From Chordibacter sp038110535 (GTDB lineage Bacteria > Verrucomicrobiota > Verrucomicrobiia > Opitutales > Seribacteraceae): a stretch of DNA of 64,000 bases. The stretch lies in NCBI GenBank assembly GCA_038110535.1, contig JAYNJW010000007.1, positions 6,465 to 70,464 of the forward strand, in the 5' to 3' direction. Positions 17,085 to 26,178 of this stretch are shown piece after piece. A program made the position numbers and the translations under genes. The notes under the pieces were generated by a model that was not told where the DNA came from, searched no databases, and saw only the letters and a program-made list of their open reading frames with translations. How positions within the stretch are numbered: the stretch's first letter is position 1; every line of letters begins with the position of its first letter.

Positions 17085-18018
17085 CGGAGATGAGTTGCTT
17101 GAGGGATTCAACCCGTTCCTCGATAACAGATTTTCCGGCCGATTCCAAACGGTCGCATCCAAATGCTTCAACCGTTAAACTTGCAGTACAGGTGGCATAT
17201 AGCATGGCTTCCTTGATTGCGGAAAAGTCCGACCGCTTGCGGGATGCCAAGCGACCGATCAGGGCACCGGCAAACGAATCTCCGGCACCGGTGGGATCGT
17301 GCAGTTGGGTAACGGGATACGCGGGTAGGGCGAACAGCCCGTCCTCGTGAAAAAGTACCGCACCATGTTCCCCCTTCTTGATGATTACACTACTGGGCCC
17401 CATTTGACGAAGTCGATTACCTGCGAGGATGACATTTGACTCACCAGTCATTTCCTCGGCCTCCGAATCATTAATCACAAAAAGGCTTACTTTTTTAATC
17501 AGGGAAAGCAAGGCCTCGCGCTCGGTCTCGATCCATAAATCAATGGTGTCAGCCAGCACAAAAGGGTCGCCCGACAATTGATCGAGCACATGCATTTGTA
17601 AAGCAGGGTGTATATTACCGAGGAGCACATAGTCAGAATCAACATAGGAACGAGGCAGATCAGGGCGGAAATTCTCAAAAACATTAAGGCGTATATCTAG
17701 GGTGTCCCGACGGTTGAAGTTTTCATGATACTTGCCCTTCCAGAAAAAAGTAGGACCTGTCTCATCCCGCTGTACTCCTTCCAGATCGATCCCACGGGCC
17801 CGCAATCGGTCAAGGTCAGACTCGCCAAAATCATTACCCACTACTCCAACCATGCGCACCTGAGAATAATAACTGGCAGCAAAGGAACAGTAAGAAGCAG
17901 CCCCACCAAGAATTCTTTCCTGTTCTGCTTGGGGGGTGATGACATTATCAAAAGCGACCGAACCAACCACCAAGAGGGGAGATGATTCGGCAGAACCGGA
18001 TGCGATTAAATCAGGCAT
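17077..18018 (-). CDS. PfkB-family carbohydrate/nucleoside kinase
   Basis: 313 residues of the ribokinase (PfkB) fold. The N-terminal glycine pair appears as GGAASYCSFAASYY, and the C-terminal signature with the catalytic base is DPTGAGDSFAGALIG (Asp in GAGD). The pattern of a short lid and NPDSEAEEM-like segment (INDSEAEEMTG) matches the cytidine/adenosine/sugar kinase branch often annotated only as sugar kinase. The substrate cannot be named. It precedes the YyaL-like gene on the same strand with an overlap of about 8 bp at the preferred start of that gene. Confidence 0.9.
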   Translation of the reverse strand: MPDLIASGSAESSPLLVVGSVAFDNVITPQAEQERILGGAASYCSFAASYYSQVRMVGVVGNDFGESDLDRLRARGIDLEGVQRDETGPTFFWKGKYHENFNRRDTLDIRLNVFENFRPDLPRSYVDSDYVLLGNIHPALQMHVLDQLSGDPFVLADTIDLWIETEREALLSLIKKVSLFVINDSEAEEMTGESNVILAGNRLRQMGPSSVIIKKGEHGAVLFHEDGLFALPAYPVTQLHDPTGAGDSFAGALIGRLASRKRSDFSAIKEAMLYATCTASLTVEAFGCDRLESAGKSVIEERVESLKQLISVA

Positions 18019-18080
18019 AAAGGAAAGAAATATCTTTTTGGATGGATTGAGGCAAGGGGCAAGCTCAGGCAGTTTGCGGC

Positions 18081-18485
18081 CTAGGAGGGTAGGTTTACTG
18101 CAATAATGGGGAAAGTGCTGGCCAAGACAACTTGATCATCAATTTCAATGAGAATGGAATAATTTCCAGGCTCTTCAAATTTCAGACGGTGTATGTCATT
18201 GATCAGGTTGATCCGGTGTTGAGGACCAGGAGATTCAAACTCGCGGTTTATAATGGTGCGTGGTTCCTCCTCCGCCATGGGCAAACCGATGGTCATTTTC
18301 AGTTTGTGCTTTCCCGTTGTCAGGTCGGAAAAGGAAAGAAACCAGACCATGCGGGGATGAACCACCGGAAATTCCTTGGCTCGTAAACTCGAGAAAATGC
18401 CTAAGAGAGTATGCTTGCCGGTGGCAGGGTCAACATAGACACTGTCACAGGTGATCCATGCGAGGACTTGAGGTTTAGTGGACAT
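18081..18485 (-). CDS. Small conserved protein of unknown function (DUF6941-like)
   Basis: About 134 residues from the ATG at 18485; the frame extends to 18533, but the added residues are His-rich junk-like sequence that overlaps the M3 peptidase gene. The protein looks like a single beta-sandwich: an opening ITCDSVYVDPATGKHTLLGIF, a middle RMVWFLSFSDLTTGKHKL and an ending IDDQVVLASTFPIIA. The pattern (CD.V..D..TGK..L.GIF) resembles small DUF6941-type proteins common in Planctomycetota and Verrucomicrobiota. No signal peptide or catalytic motif is visible. It may be co-transcribed with the M3 peptidase upstream. Confidence 0.65.
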   Translation of the reverse strand: MSTKPQVLAWITCDSVYVDPATGKHTLLGIFSSLRAKEFPVVHPRMVWFLSFSDLTTGKHKLKMTIGLPMAEEEPRTIINREFESPGPQHRINLINDIHRLKFEEPGNYSILIEIDDQVVLASTFPIIAVNLPS

Positions 18486-18505
18486 GAAATGGTGGTGATG
18501 AAATT

Positions 18506-20623
18506 TTAGGTAGTGGTTTTTGTTAGCCCGCAACGAATAAGCAGAGCTTCAGAGTCGGGAGGACGACCCATAAAGTCGTGAAACAATTCGTCTGCCGGGC
18601 GTGAATTTCCCCGACTTAGGATACAATTTCGAAAATCATGGCCTGTCTTTGCATTCATGATCCCTTCCTTTTGAAAACGGGTAAAAGCATCCGCATCCAA
18701 AACTTCTGCCCATTTGTAAGAATAATAAGCAGTGGCATAGCCCATGGGGTGTCCAAATAAATGACTAAAGCGCATAGCAATGGTCCGTGGCCTGGTTTTA
18801 CGTTTTGGAAAATAATCAGCTAGCAACTCCTGCAGCGATTCCTCAAGGTTATCGGGGATATCTTGTGCAAGAGACCGATGCAGGACCAGGTCCAGTTTGG
18901 CATACGCTAATTGTCTCATCATTGCGTTGCCAGCCATGAAGTTTTTTGCACGGATCATTTTGGCAAATAAATCATCCGGAATGGTGGCGTTGGTTTCGTG
19001 ATGCCGGGCAAAAAGATCTAGGCTTTCTCGTTCCCAGCACCAATTTTCCATAATTTGAGAGGGGAGTTCAACAAAGTCCCAGGCAACATTTACCCCATTG
19101 AGACTGCGGTGTGCCACTTCTCCACAAAGATGATGAAGAAGGTGTCCAAACTCGTGAAAAATAGTTTCCACCTCGTAATGGGTAAGCAGGGCTGGCTTGG
19201 ATGGTGTGGAAGCGGTAAGATTGCCGCAGATCAAGCCGAGGTGAGGAGTGCGGGAATTTTCGCCATTTGGTTCACCAGTTTTCAAATGATTCATCCATGC
19301 TCCTGCACGTTTGCTGGCACGGGGGTGCCAATCAGCGTAGAAAGATCCCAGGAGTTGGTTTTCGGAAGAATCATAAAGATCGTAAAAACAAACCGTATTG
19401 TGCCAGACTTCAACCGGTTCATCATCGGGGTCCGGATTTTGGCAAATCTTTCCTGCATAAATGGTGGAGCGTTCCACAATTTTCAGACCAAAAATCTGAG
19501 TGACCAGGTTGAACATTCCCTCCAGTACCGACTGAATGGGAAAGTAGGGGCGCAGATCTTCGTCATCAAAGTCGTACCGTTCTTTTTTGAGTTTTTCTGC
19601 CCAGTATGCTACTTCCCAGGGTTCAAGCAGGTCGGTTTTTTTTCCTGTTTTTTCGCCCTTGTATACTTCCAGTTCCTTGTTTTCATCCTCGAAAAAAGGG
19701 AGGGTTTTTTGGTGGAGATCAGATATGAAATGATCCGCAGTTTTTCCATTTTTTGCCATTCTGCGAGAAAGTGCTACCTCCGCAAAGTCCATTTTTCCGA
19801 GCAATGCAGCTTTTTCTTGGCGTAATCGTAAGATTTTTGCCACCAAAGGTTGATTTTCATAGGGATCAGTGCATCCGAGTGCATCGCTGGCAGACCAGAT
19901 TTCCTTGCGCAATTCATCATCTTCCAAGTATTGCAAGGCAGGTACCAAAGACGGGGCATGTAAGGTCAGAATCCACGCGTGCTTGCCCTCCTCGTCTCCC
20001 AGTTTTTCCAGGGCGGTTTGACGGGCAGTTTCCTTGGCTGTTTCGGGAAGACCCCGTAGTTTATGCTCTTCTTTAATGACGATTTGCCAGGCATTGGTGG
20101 CATCCAATACCCGTTCCGAAAATTGCTGGGTTGCCTGAGCGAGTTCAGATGATAGTGATTCGAGCCGTTTCTTTTTGTCAGCTGATAAATCTGCCCCTGC
20201 TTCCCTGAAGTCTGCCAGGGTTTCATCGAGTAATCTCCGGTCAACAGGCGAAAGCGTTTTTGCCTCATCCGTCTCCGAGAAGGAAAGGACGGCTTTCCAG
20301 AGTTTTGCATCCAGTGGAATTTTTGCCTCGAAGGAGGATACTATTGGAAGCATCTGGTTGTGGGCACTTCGAAGCTCGGGAGAATTACAGACTGAGTCTA
20401 AATGAGAAACCAGTCCCCACGCATGATCGAGGTCAATGGTTGCATGCTCCAACGCTTTGATCGTGTTGGCAAAGGTTAATTTCTTTGCCTCAAGAGAACG
20501 GATTCTCTCGAGGTTATTTTCTGCCCGTTCGAGAGCTTTTGATATTTCGGGCTTTATTCGTTCGGGGGAAAGCCTTGACCAACTCGGATGATTTTCGCGT
20601 TCTAAAAAGGGATATTGTGACAT
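18506..20623 (-). CDS. M3 family metallopeptidase (oligopeptidase A-like)
   Basis: About 705 residues. The zinc site is plain: ETIFHEFGHLLHHL contains HExxH, and the third ligand Glu lies in the following helix (ENWCWERES). The length and the substrate-channel sequence PMGYATAYYSYKWAEVLDAD fit oligopeptidase A/PrlC, which clears signal and other short peptides in the cytoplasm. The frame opens at 20674, but the first 17 residues are hydrophobic and not conserved; MSQYPFLERE at 20623 is the better start and leaves no signal peptide. It is divergent from the BI-1 gene. Confidence 0.93.
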   Translation of the reverse strand: MSQYPFLERENHPSWSRLSPERIKPEISKALERAENNLERIRSLEAKKLTFANTIKALEHATIDLDHAWGLVSHLDSVCNSPELRSAHNQMLPIVSSFEAKIPLDAKLWKAVLSFSETDEAKTLSPVDRRLLDETLADFREAGADLSADKKKRLESLSSELAQATQQFSERVLDATNAWQIVIKEEHKLRGLPETAKETARQTALEKLGDEEGKHAWILTLHAPSLVPALQYLEDDELRKEIWSASDALGCTDPYENQPLVAKILRLRQEKAALLGKMDFAEVALSRRMAKNGKTADHFISDLHQKTLPFFEDENKELEVYKGEKTGKKTDLLEPWEVAYWAEKLKKERYDFDDEDLRPYFPIQSVLEGMFNLVTQIFGLKIVERSTIYAGKICQNPDPDDEPVEVWHNTVCFYDLYDSSENQLLGSFYADWHPRASKRAGAWMNHLKTGEPNGENSRTPHLGLICGNLTASTPSKPALLTHYEVETIFHEFGHLLHHLCGEVAHRSLNGVNVAWDFVELPSQIMENWCWERESLDLFARHHETNATIPDDLFAKMIRAKNFMAGNAMMRQLAYAKLDLVLHRSLAQDIPDNLEESLQELLADYFPKRKTRPRTIAMRFSHLFGHPMGYATAYYSYKWAEVLDADAFTRFQKEGIMNAKTGHDFRNCILSRGNSRPADELFHDFMGRPPDSEALLIRCGLTKTTT

Positions 20624-20758
20624 CTTATGAACCAAACTAAAGAAGCCCGAAAACATAGCAATCCAAAGCCACAATCCGTTGGAGGTTGTTCGGATCTGCT
20701 TGAAGAAACGGCATGGTAAGACTAAGCTGTGTTACATCATTTTAATTTAACAAACCTT

Positions 20759-21469
20759 ATGAAAGAACAAGTATTCACTCTATCCGCTGCCCAAAGCCCT
20801 GCTTCTGATCGAGCTGCTTTTATCCGACGGACTTACTCTCACCTAGCGGTGGCACTGCTCGCCTTTATTGGACTGGAATATTATTTGGTCAACGCACCCT
20901 TTGCCGCAAAGTTGGCGATCAGCATGACCAGTGGTTTTAGTTGGTTGATTGTGTTGGGGCTATTTATGGCAGTGGGATATATGGCGGACAAACTGGCCCG
21001 CTCGGAAAATTCCGAACAAATGCAATACTTGGGTCTTGGTTTATTTGTGATCGCCGAAGCAATTGTATTTCTTCCTCTCTTATTTGTTGCCACTATGTTT
21101 GGAGGGGAGGGGCTTATCCCGACTGCTGGACTGATGACGCTCTTATTGGTTGGAGGGATCACTGCTACTGTCTTTATTACGAGAAAGGATTTTTCCTTTA
21201 TGGGTGGAATTCTTTCGGTGGGAGGATTTGTGGCACTGGGATTCATTGTTTGCAGTATGATTTTTGGATTTTCTCTTGGATTGATCTTTGCTGCAGTGAT
21301 GGTCTTATTTGCTGCCGGATCGGTGCTATATACCACCTCCAATATCCTGCATCATTATTCTCCAAACCAGCATGTGGCTGCATCCTTGGCCTTGTTTTCC
21401 TCAGTCGCTTTGCTTTTCTTTTACATTCTTCAGGTTCTGATGAGCCTGACTGGGGGAGGGGACGATTGA
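20759..21469 (+). CDS. Bax inhibitor-1 (YccA/YbhL) family membrane protein
   Basis: About 236 residues with seven hydrophobic segments. The N-terminal region DRAAFIRRTYSHLAVALLAF and the later pattern LYTTSNILHHYSPNQHVAASLALF are typical of bacterial BI-1 proteins, which include YccA, an FtsH modulator, and pH-gated calcium-leak homologues such as BsYetJ. The frame opens at TTG/ATG 20729, but MKEQVFTLS at 20759 is preferred because the extra residues are not family-like. It is monocistronic and divergent from the M3 peptidase. Confidence 0.9.
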   Translation: MKEQVFTLSAAQSPASDRAAFIRRTYSHLAVALLAFIGLEYYLVNAPFAAKLAISMTSGFSWLIVLGLFMAVGYMADKLARSENSEQMQYLGLGLFVIAEAIVFLPLLFVATMFGGEGLIPTAGLMTLLLVGGITATVFITRKDFSFMGGILSVGGFVALGFIVCSMIFGFSLGLIFAAVMVLFAAGSVLYTTSNILHHYSPNQHVAASLALFSSVALLFFYILQVLMSLTGGGDD

Positions 21470-21539
21470 TTTCCTTCCTTTAGAATAGACAGGAAACTGA
21501 TCGAAAAAATCAGTCCCCCACTCATGATTCACAACCACT

Positions 21540-22154
21540 ATGGCAAACAGCAAAGAAGCACCCATCACTGAAGAGCTCGATCAGCAAGCTGAAGCTGCTG
21601 AGGAAGTCGTAGATTTCGATGCAGTCGATCTGATGCTCCATGGTAACTTGCAGGCCCAGATCCGCTATGGGATGATCAAGGGCATGGCGGAAGCCCTCGA
21701 TGAGAAAGCCCAGCTTTTGATTGAGGCGGAATCGAATTTTCAGCCGCAGGAAGATGAAACTTTTGCCGAGATTGCATTGCCTGAGATCGAGGCGATGGCC
21801 AGTGCGGTGACCGAGGAGTGGGTGGATTTTTCCAAACTCCGCTTCTGGGAAACCTGCCAAACCGCCGAAGTAGATTGGGAGGAGTACAAAGATGAAAAAG
21901 GCGGGGTTTCCCAAAGGGTTCCATACAGTCGCCCACTGGAAGAGCCCAGGGATGGGAATCGTATTCTTGCCAACCTAGAAAAGATTCATCTTTGGTTGGA
22001 GCAGGTACATCATTTGCACGAGGAAAAAGGCATGGGCTGGGTATCACCACATGGGTGTCCAGAGGATGGTCAGCATGCTTATGATGCCCGCCGGGTTTGT
22101 CTGGAAAAATTAAATGCCACCATTGAGACAATCCGAAGTAACTTTGATCTATAG
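21540..22154 (+). CDS. Hypothetical acidic protein
   Basis: 204 residues; I do not recognise the family. It is acidic and probably cytoplasmic, with no signal or membrane segment. The N-terminal 50 residues are rich in Glu/Ala, and a mid-helix QIRYGMIKGMAEALDEKAQLLIEA is followed by a Trp-rich stretch (EEWVDFSKLRFWETC, VDWEEYKD) and a C-terminal amphipathic helix with HLHEEKGMGWVSPHGCPEDG. It starts 70 bp after the BI-1 gene and is followed 9 bp later by a secreted unknown protein, so the two may share a transcript. Confidence 0.7.
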   Translation: MANSKEAPITEELDQQAEAAEEVVDFDAVDLMLHGNLQAQIRYGMIKGMAEALDEKAQLLIEAESNFQPQEDETFAEIALPEIEAMASAVTEEWVDFSKLRFWETCQTAEVDWEEYKDEKGGVSQRVPYSRPLEEPRDGNRILANLEKIHLWLEQVHHLHEEKGMGWVSPHGCPEDGQHAYDARRVCLEKLNATIETIRSNFDL

Positions 22155-22163
22155 AATTTTTTC

Positions 22164-23342
22164 GTGAAGAATTTATTCATCTGGTGCGTTGCATGCTTTG
22201 CTTCGATATCATTATTTGCCAGTTGGAAACCCGATGAAAAAGCGGCGTTTTTTTCTGTAAAGCCTGATCAGGTGCTGGGAAGCCCTTACTTCCATGAGGT
22301 ACTCAATACCTATGGTCTAATCGGCTTTGGCTACACCACTATAATGAACGACCATCATCTGGTTGATTTGCAAAAGGAAATGGGCGTGCAAATCAAGGAA
22401 ACAAGTGAGCTTTCCTTCGTTGTGGGAAACTTTATGGAAACGATATCCAATTACCCCGTTTCCACTTCAGGGAATTACCAGGCTTTAAACAACTCTTCCC
22501 TAACTCTTATTGTAAAAACCAAAGGAGTGGTGTCCCCGGACACTTTTTTCGAGAAATTTGACCGTTGGGCATCCGGGCCGGCATTCGGTGCATCCGATAT
22601 TGAACGCTTTCGCAGGGATGCCCGGATTGAACCGGACAAAATTGATGAGATGAGCACAAGACCCCGGGTAAAAAAGAAATATTACACGGGAATGGAGAGA
22701 TCAGAAAAGGTTGGAGAATCCACTCTCTTTTCCATCCCTGCGGGTGCCTTGTATAAGTCGCTTCAAAATAGCGGAAAAGATGAAATAAAAATTACGCTGG
22801 GAATGGAGACGGACAAGGGAACCACCACATTTGCCCTAGGTTCCAGAAAAAGTGTGCTAGGGTTTTTTGAAAACGAAAATAAGGAAGCGGCAGTGACCCC
22901 AAGTTTTCCGAGCGATCATTTTGCTTCCTTTTCCCTGCCCTTGGATGGTGATCTGCTCAGGCAGATGGAGTCCAATCAATTATCCGATCCCAACGGCCCG
23001 CTTGGTCCACTTGCCACTACTCTTGGCGAGGCGATGTATCAGATAAACGAAGTGTCGGGGGGAGCAAAATTATCTGGAGGTCGGGCCCATTTTGACCTCA
23101 CTTTGAAATGCGAGAACTCCGAATCTGCACAGTCAATATGGAGCGTGGCACAGGCATCCCTAGGGATGGTCCAGTTGAATGTATTGAGGGAACAAATGCG
23201 TGACCCAAGGACCCAACCTATGTTTCCATTGTCCTTTCTTAACGCGATCAAATTAAAACATCAGGGTAATGAGGTGCTAGTCCATGTAGAGGCTCTGCCT
23301 GCGGAACTTTTTCCGTGGGTGCCCAATAAGAAATTTCCCTGA
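22164..23342 (+). CDS. Hypothetical secreted protein
   Basis: 392 residues starting at a GTG. The N-terminus MKNLFIWCVACFASISLFASW is a Sec signal peptide with a likely cleavage after LFA. The rest contains no motif I recognise; it is a mixed alpha/beta sequence with a repeated hydrophobic pattern similar to the DUF3352-like 'substrate fold' proteins of Planctomycetota and Verrucomicrobiota (phrases such as FASFSLPLDGDLLRQM and VSGGAKLSGGRAHFDLTLKCEN). I treat that similarity as a guess. It is convergent with sufE, leaving 3 bp. Confidence 0.65.
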   Translation: MKNLFIWCVACFASISLFASWKPDEKAAFFSVKPDQVLGSPYFHEVLNTYGLIGFGYTTIMNDHHLVDLQKEMGVQIKETSELSFVVGNFMETISNYPVSTSGNYQALNNSSLTLIVKTKGVVSPDTFFEKFDRWASGPAFGASDIERFRRDARIEPDKIDEMSTRPRVKKKYYTGMERSEKVGESTLFSIPAGALYKSLQNSGKDEIKITLGMETDKGTTTFALGSRKSVLGFFENENKEAAVTPSFPSDHFASFSLPLDGDLLRQMESNQLSDPNGPLGPLATTLGEAMYQINEVSGGAKLSGGRAHFDLTLKCENSESAQSIWSVAQASLGMVQLNVLREQMRDPRTQPMFPLSFLNAIKLKHQGNEVLVHVEALPAELFPWVPNKKFP

Positions 23343-23345
23343 AGA

Positions 23346-23768
23346 TCAGGCCGAATTTTTTAGGCAATGCTGAGCATAGGACTTAATTTTCTCGCGCACT
23401 CCGGTCAGCCCATTCCTGCGATTGGGAGATAGGTGTTGGGTAATGCCGACCTCCGATAAAAAATCAGGTTCAAGATTAATCACATCCTCAGGGCTTTCCC
23501 CACTGTAGAGATCACAAAGCAGATTGGCTGTACCCTTGGTAATAGTAGCATCTGAATCTGCCTGAAAGAAGCATTTGCCATTCTCAAATTTTGGGAAAAT
23601 CCAAAGTTGGGAAACGCAACCCTTGATCAGGAAAGCATCGATCTTATACTCCTGATCAAGCCCGGGTGCATCCTTGGCCCGGTCAATGATGTAGGCGAAA
23701 CGCTCGAGATGATCCTCAAAAGGCATCAGTTCCTCGACGAGTTGATCACGCTTTTCTTCGATGCTCAT
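23346..23768 (-). CDS. sufE: Sulfur acceptor protein SufE
   Basis: About 140 residues from MSIEEKRDQL at 23768. The frame opens much further upstream (23945), but the extra 59 residues overlap the neighbouring lipoprotein gene and are not SufE-like. SufE takes persulfide sulfur from the cysteine desulfurase SufS for Fe-S cluster assembly. The catalytic Cys sits in IKGCVSQLWI, and DSDATITKGTANLLCDLYSG matches the family. No other suf gene is in the window, so the gene is separated from its usual partners. Confidence 0.93.
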   Translation of the reverse strand: MSIEEKRDQLVEELMPFEDHLERFAYIIDRAKDAPGLDQEYKIDAFLIKGCVSQLWIFPKFENGKCFFQADSDATITKGTANLLCDLYSGESPEDVINLEPDFLSEVGITQHLSPNRRNGLTGVREKIKSYAQHCLKNSA

Positions 23769-23775
23769 ATTGTAA

Positions 23776-24249
23776 TTACTTGTTTGTTCCAGAGTATAAA
23801 ATTTTGGTCTGGTTGTATTCGCGGGAACCGATCCGCAGTGACTTGATGTGTCCTTCAAAAGCACTGTTTGCCTGTACTGAATTGGAACTGCGAAAATGGG
23901 AAGTATTTCCAGCGGTTTCTCCGGTTGCAGAATCTGCCACTGCATCCAGTATTAGTACCGTGCTTTGATCATCTTCTGAGATTAAAACTTCCAGTATGGG
24001 CTGGCTGATACGCACAAACCTTTCGGCGTGGGCATCAAGGATGTATATGGACAAGTGATCCGATTCATCGATTAATACTTCCAAATTATAACCACTACCA
24101 TGTTCACCCACAGCAATTAGTTCGCCTCCCATCAGGGCGGTGTGCACATGGTAGCCCTCTTGGGATTGGCAGTTCTCATCGTGCACATGCTCGGAGCACC
24201 CCAAGCACATAAGGGTAACAGTCATTAATAAAGTGACTAAAATCTTCAT
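23776..24249 (-). CDS. Small His-rich putative lipoprotein
   Basis: 157 residues. The signal peptide MKILVTLLMTVTLMCLGC ends in a possible lipobox Cys18, although Cys rather than Leu at -3 is unusual. The mature N-terminus is rich in His (EHVHDENC, GYHVHTALMGG), followed by a core GGELIAVGEHGSGYNLEVLIDES and IYILDAHAERFVRI. I have seen this core in uncharacterised PVC and Bacteroidota proteins and in the soluble part of some metal-efflux adaptors, but no function is established. The His clusters suggest metal binding. It ends 7 bp before sufE starts, so the two are probably co-transcribed. Confidence 0.7.
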   Translation of the reverse strand: MKILVTLLMTVTLMCLGCSEHVHDENCQSQEGYHVHTALMGGELIAVGEHGSGYNLEVLIDESDHLSIYILDAHAERFVRISQPILEVLISEDDQSTVLILDAVADSATGETAGNTSHFRSSNSVQANSAFEGHIKSLRIGSREYNQTKILYSGTNK

Positions 24250-24312
24250 TCGCTTAAATTTCTATTGGTTCTTTATCAATGGTTCAAGACCAAGCCTGTT
24301 TAGGAATGTCGT

Positions 24313-24318
24313 TATAAT
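24313..24318 (+). promoter_or_regulatory. Candidate -10 box for first sulfatase gene
   Basis: A perfect TATAAT lies 50 bp upstream of the sulfatase ATG at 24368 within the 118-bp divergent region. No good -35 hexamer is found 16-18 bp upstream, so the call rests on the -10 match alone. A purine-rich AAGAAGG just before the ATG gives this gene a better Shine-Dalgarno than most here. Confidence 0.3.
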
Positions 24319-24367
24319 CTAAATTTCCTGATGGTCACACTTCCTACCAAATAGTAAGAAGGCAAAC

Positions 24368-26170
24368 ATGAAAAAGATTTTTAAATTCCTTCCGATGATC
24401 TTCTTTGGTTTCCTTACCCTGACAGGTGCTGCCCTCAAAGAAAAGCAGCCCAATGTAGTTTTCGTAATTACGGATGACCAGGGCTACGGAGATCTTGGAT
24501 GCACCGGAAATCCTGTCATTAAAACTCCCCATCTTGACCGGTTGGCAAACGAGTCTGTTTGGTTGACGGATTATCATGTCGCCCCGACCTGCTCTCCCAC
24601 ACGGGCGGCCCTGATGTCTGGTCATTGGACCAACCGGACGGGTGCCTGGCATACCATCATGGGGAGATCCATGCTGCGGGAGGATGAGGGAACACTCGGG
24701 CAATTTTTCTCGGATGCAGGATACCAGACGGCCATGTTTGGCAAGTGGCACCTTGGGGATAATTATCCTTATCGTCCGGAGGACAGAGGGTTTCAGGAAG
24801 TCTATCGGCATGGCGGTGGCGGAGTGGGGCAAACGCCCGATGTTTGGGATAATTCGTACTTTGATGGTGGATATTTTCACAACGGAAAAATTGTTCCTGC
24901 CAAAGGATTTTGTACGGATGTATTTTTTGAGCAGGCCAACCGGTACATCACCAACTGTGCCCGGGAAAAGAAACCATTCCTTGCTTATATTTCCACCAAT
25001 GCACCTCACGGTCCGTTACACTGTCCGCAAAAATATATGGATATGTATAAGGGCCAGCCCGACCGTACTGCAGCCTTTCTTGGGATGATCAGTAATATTG
25101 ATGAAAATGTAGGCAAGACCCGTGACCTGTTAAAAAAACTGGGGATTTATGAGAATACTATTTTCATTTTCACTACTGATAATGGCACCGCATTTGGGCA
25201 GGATGTGTACAATGCGGGGATGCGTGGCCGGAAGGGGAGTGAATATGATGGGGGGCATAGAGTTCCCTTCTTTCTGCACTGGCCCAACGGGGGAATGAAT
25301 AAAGTAAAAAAAGTTGATACTCTCTGCCATGCGGTTGATATAGCACCCACTTTGCTTGATCTAACTGGATTGCCCAAGCCTGAAGGGTATAAATTTGATG
25401 GTTTGTCACTTCGTAATATTTTGGAAAATCCCAAGAGTGAAGACTGGGCAGACCGGTTGCTGGTAACTGATTCTCAGCGGGTTCGGGATCCTATCAAGTG
25501 GAAACAGTCCGCAGTGATGAGCCAGGGGTGGCGACTGGTTAACGGTAAGGAATTGTATCATATCGATTCCGATCCTGGGCAGAAGAAGAATGTATCAGAT
25601 AATCATCCTGAGCGGGTCAAAAGAATGCGGGCATTCTACGATGCGTGGTGGGCGGAACTTGAGCCCACCTTTGCCCGTACCACCGAACTGCACATCGGCC
25701 ATCCTGAGCATCCATTGGTCACGCTTACCAGTCATGACTGGATCCAAGAGGCATACCCTCCGTGGAACCAGCAGCAAAACCGGGGGAAGTTGCCAGTTCA
25801 TTCGCGTAGCAAGGGGTTGAAGCACGAAGGACATTGGGCGATCAAAGTGCTGGAGGCAGGAAATTACCTAATCCGAGTGCGCCGATGGCCGGAGGAATCG
25901 GGAAAAAAAATAAACGAGGCTTTGCCAGCGGGAGAACAGGTGCCGGGTGCGGACAAGGCATTCCGGGCTCAAGTGGGATATGGAATTGAGGCTACATCCG
26001 CGACCATGCGCTTGAATGGCAAGGACTGGCAGACCAAACCGATCTCGGAGGATTCTGAGGAAATTTCATTTAGCGTGCTTTTGTCCGAGGGCGTTCACAA
26101 ACTGTCTCCTTATTTTAGCATCCCGCAGGGGCAACTAGGTTGTTATTACGCTATTATAGAGTCAAAATAA
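24368..26170 (+). CDS. Secreted arylsulfatase (S1 family), first of tandem pair
   Basis: 600 residues with a Sec signal peptide (residues 1-22). Formylglycine sulfatases hydrolyse sulfate esters, here probably on algal or animal polysaccharides. The metal-binding Asp pair is ITDDQGYGDLG (Asp36/Asp37), the modification site is Cys75 in TCSPTRAALMSG (CxPxR), FGKWHLG is the conserved Lys/His segment and FTTDNG the late metal site. The final 150 residues after HIGHPEHPL form an extra beta-rich domain, possibly carbohydrate-binding. It needs a formylglycine-generating enzyme, which is not convincingly encoded in this window. A second sulfatase follows 8 bp later on the same strand. Confidence 0.93.
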   Translation: MKKIFKFLPMIFFGFLTLTGAALKEKQPNVVFVITDDQGYGDLGCTGNPVIKTPHLDRLANESVWLTDYHVAPTCSPTRAALMSGHWTNRTGAWHTIMGRSMLREDEGTLGQFFSDAGYQTAMFGKWHLGDNYPYRPEDRGFQEVYRHGGGGVGQTPDVWDNSYFDGGYFHNGKIVPAKGFCTDVFFEQANRYITNCAREKKPFLAYISTNAPHGPLHCPQKYMDMYKGQPDRTAAFLGMISNIDENVGKTRDLLKKLGIYENTIFIFTTDNGTAFGQDVYNAGMRGRKGSEYDGGHRVPFFLHWPNGGMNKVKKVDTLCHAVDIAPTLLDLTGLPKPEGYKFDGLSLRNILENPKSEDWADRLLVTDSQRVRDPIKWKQSAVMSQGWRLVNGKELYHIDSDPGQKKNVSDNHPERVKRMRAFYDAWWAELEPTFARTTELHIGHPEHPLVTLTSHDWIQEAYPPWNQQQNRGKLPVHSRSKGLKHEGHWAIKVLEAGNYLIRVRRWPEESGKKINEALPAGEQVPGADKAFRAQVGYGIEATSATMRLNGKDWQTKPISEDSEEISFSVLLSEGVHKLSPYFSIPQGQLGCYYAIIESK

Positions 26171-26178
26171 TCGTGTCG

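Noticed and set aside
19055..19825. 256-codon plus-strand frame inside the M3 peptidase
   Set aside because: It covers the HExxH zinc-site region in reverse and has no recognisable features.
23769..23945. Longer N-terminus for sufE
   Set aside because: These 59 codons overlap the lipoprotein gene and do not resemble SufE.
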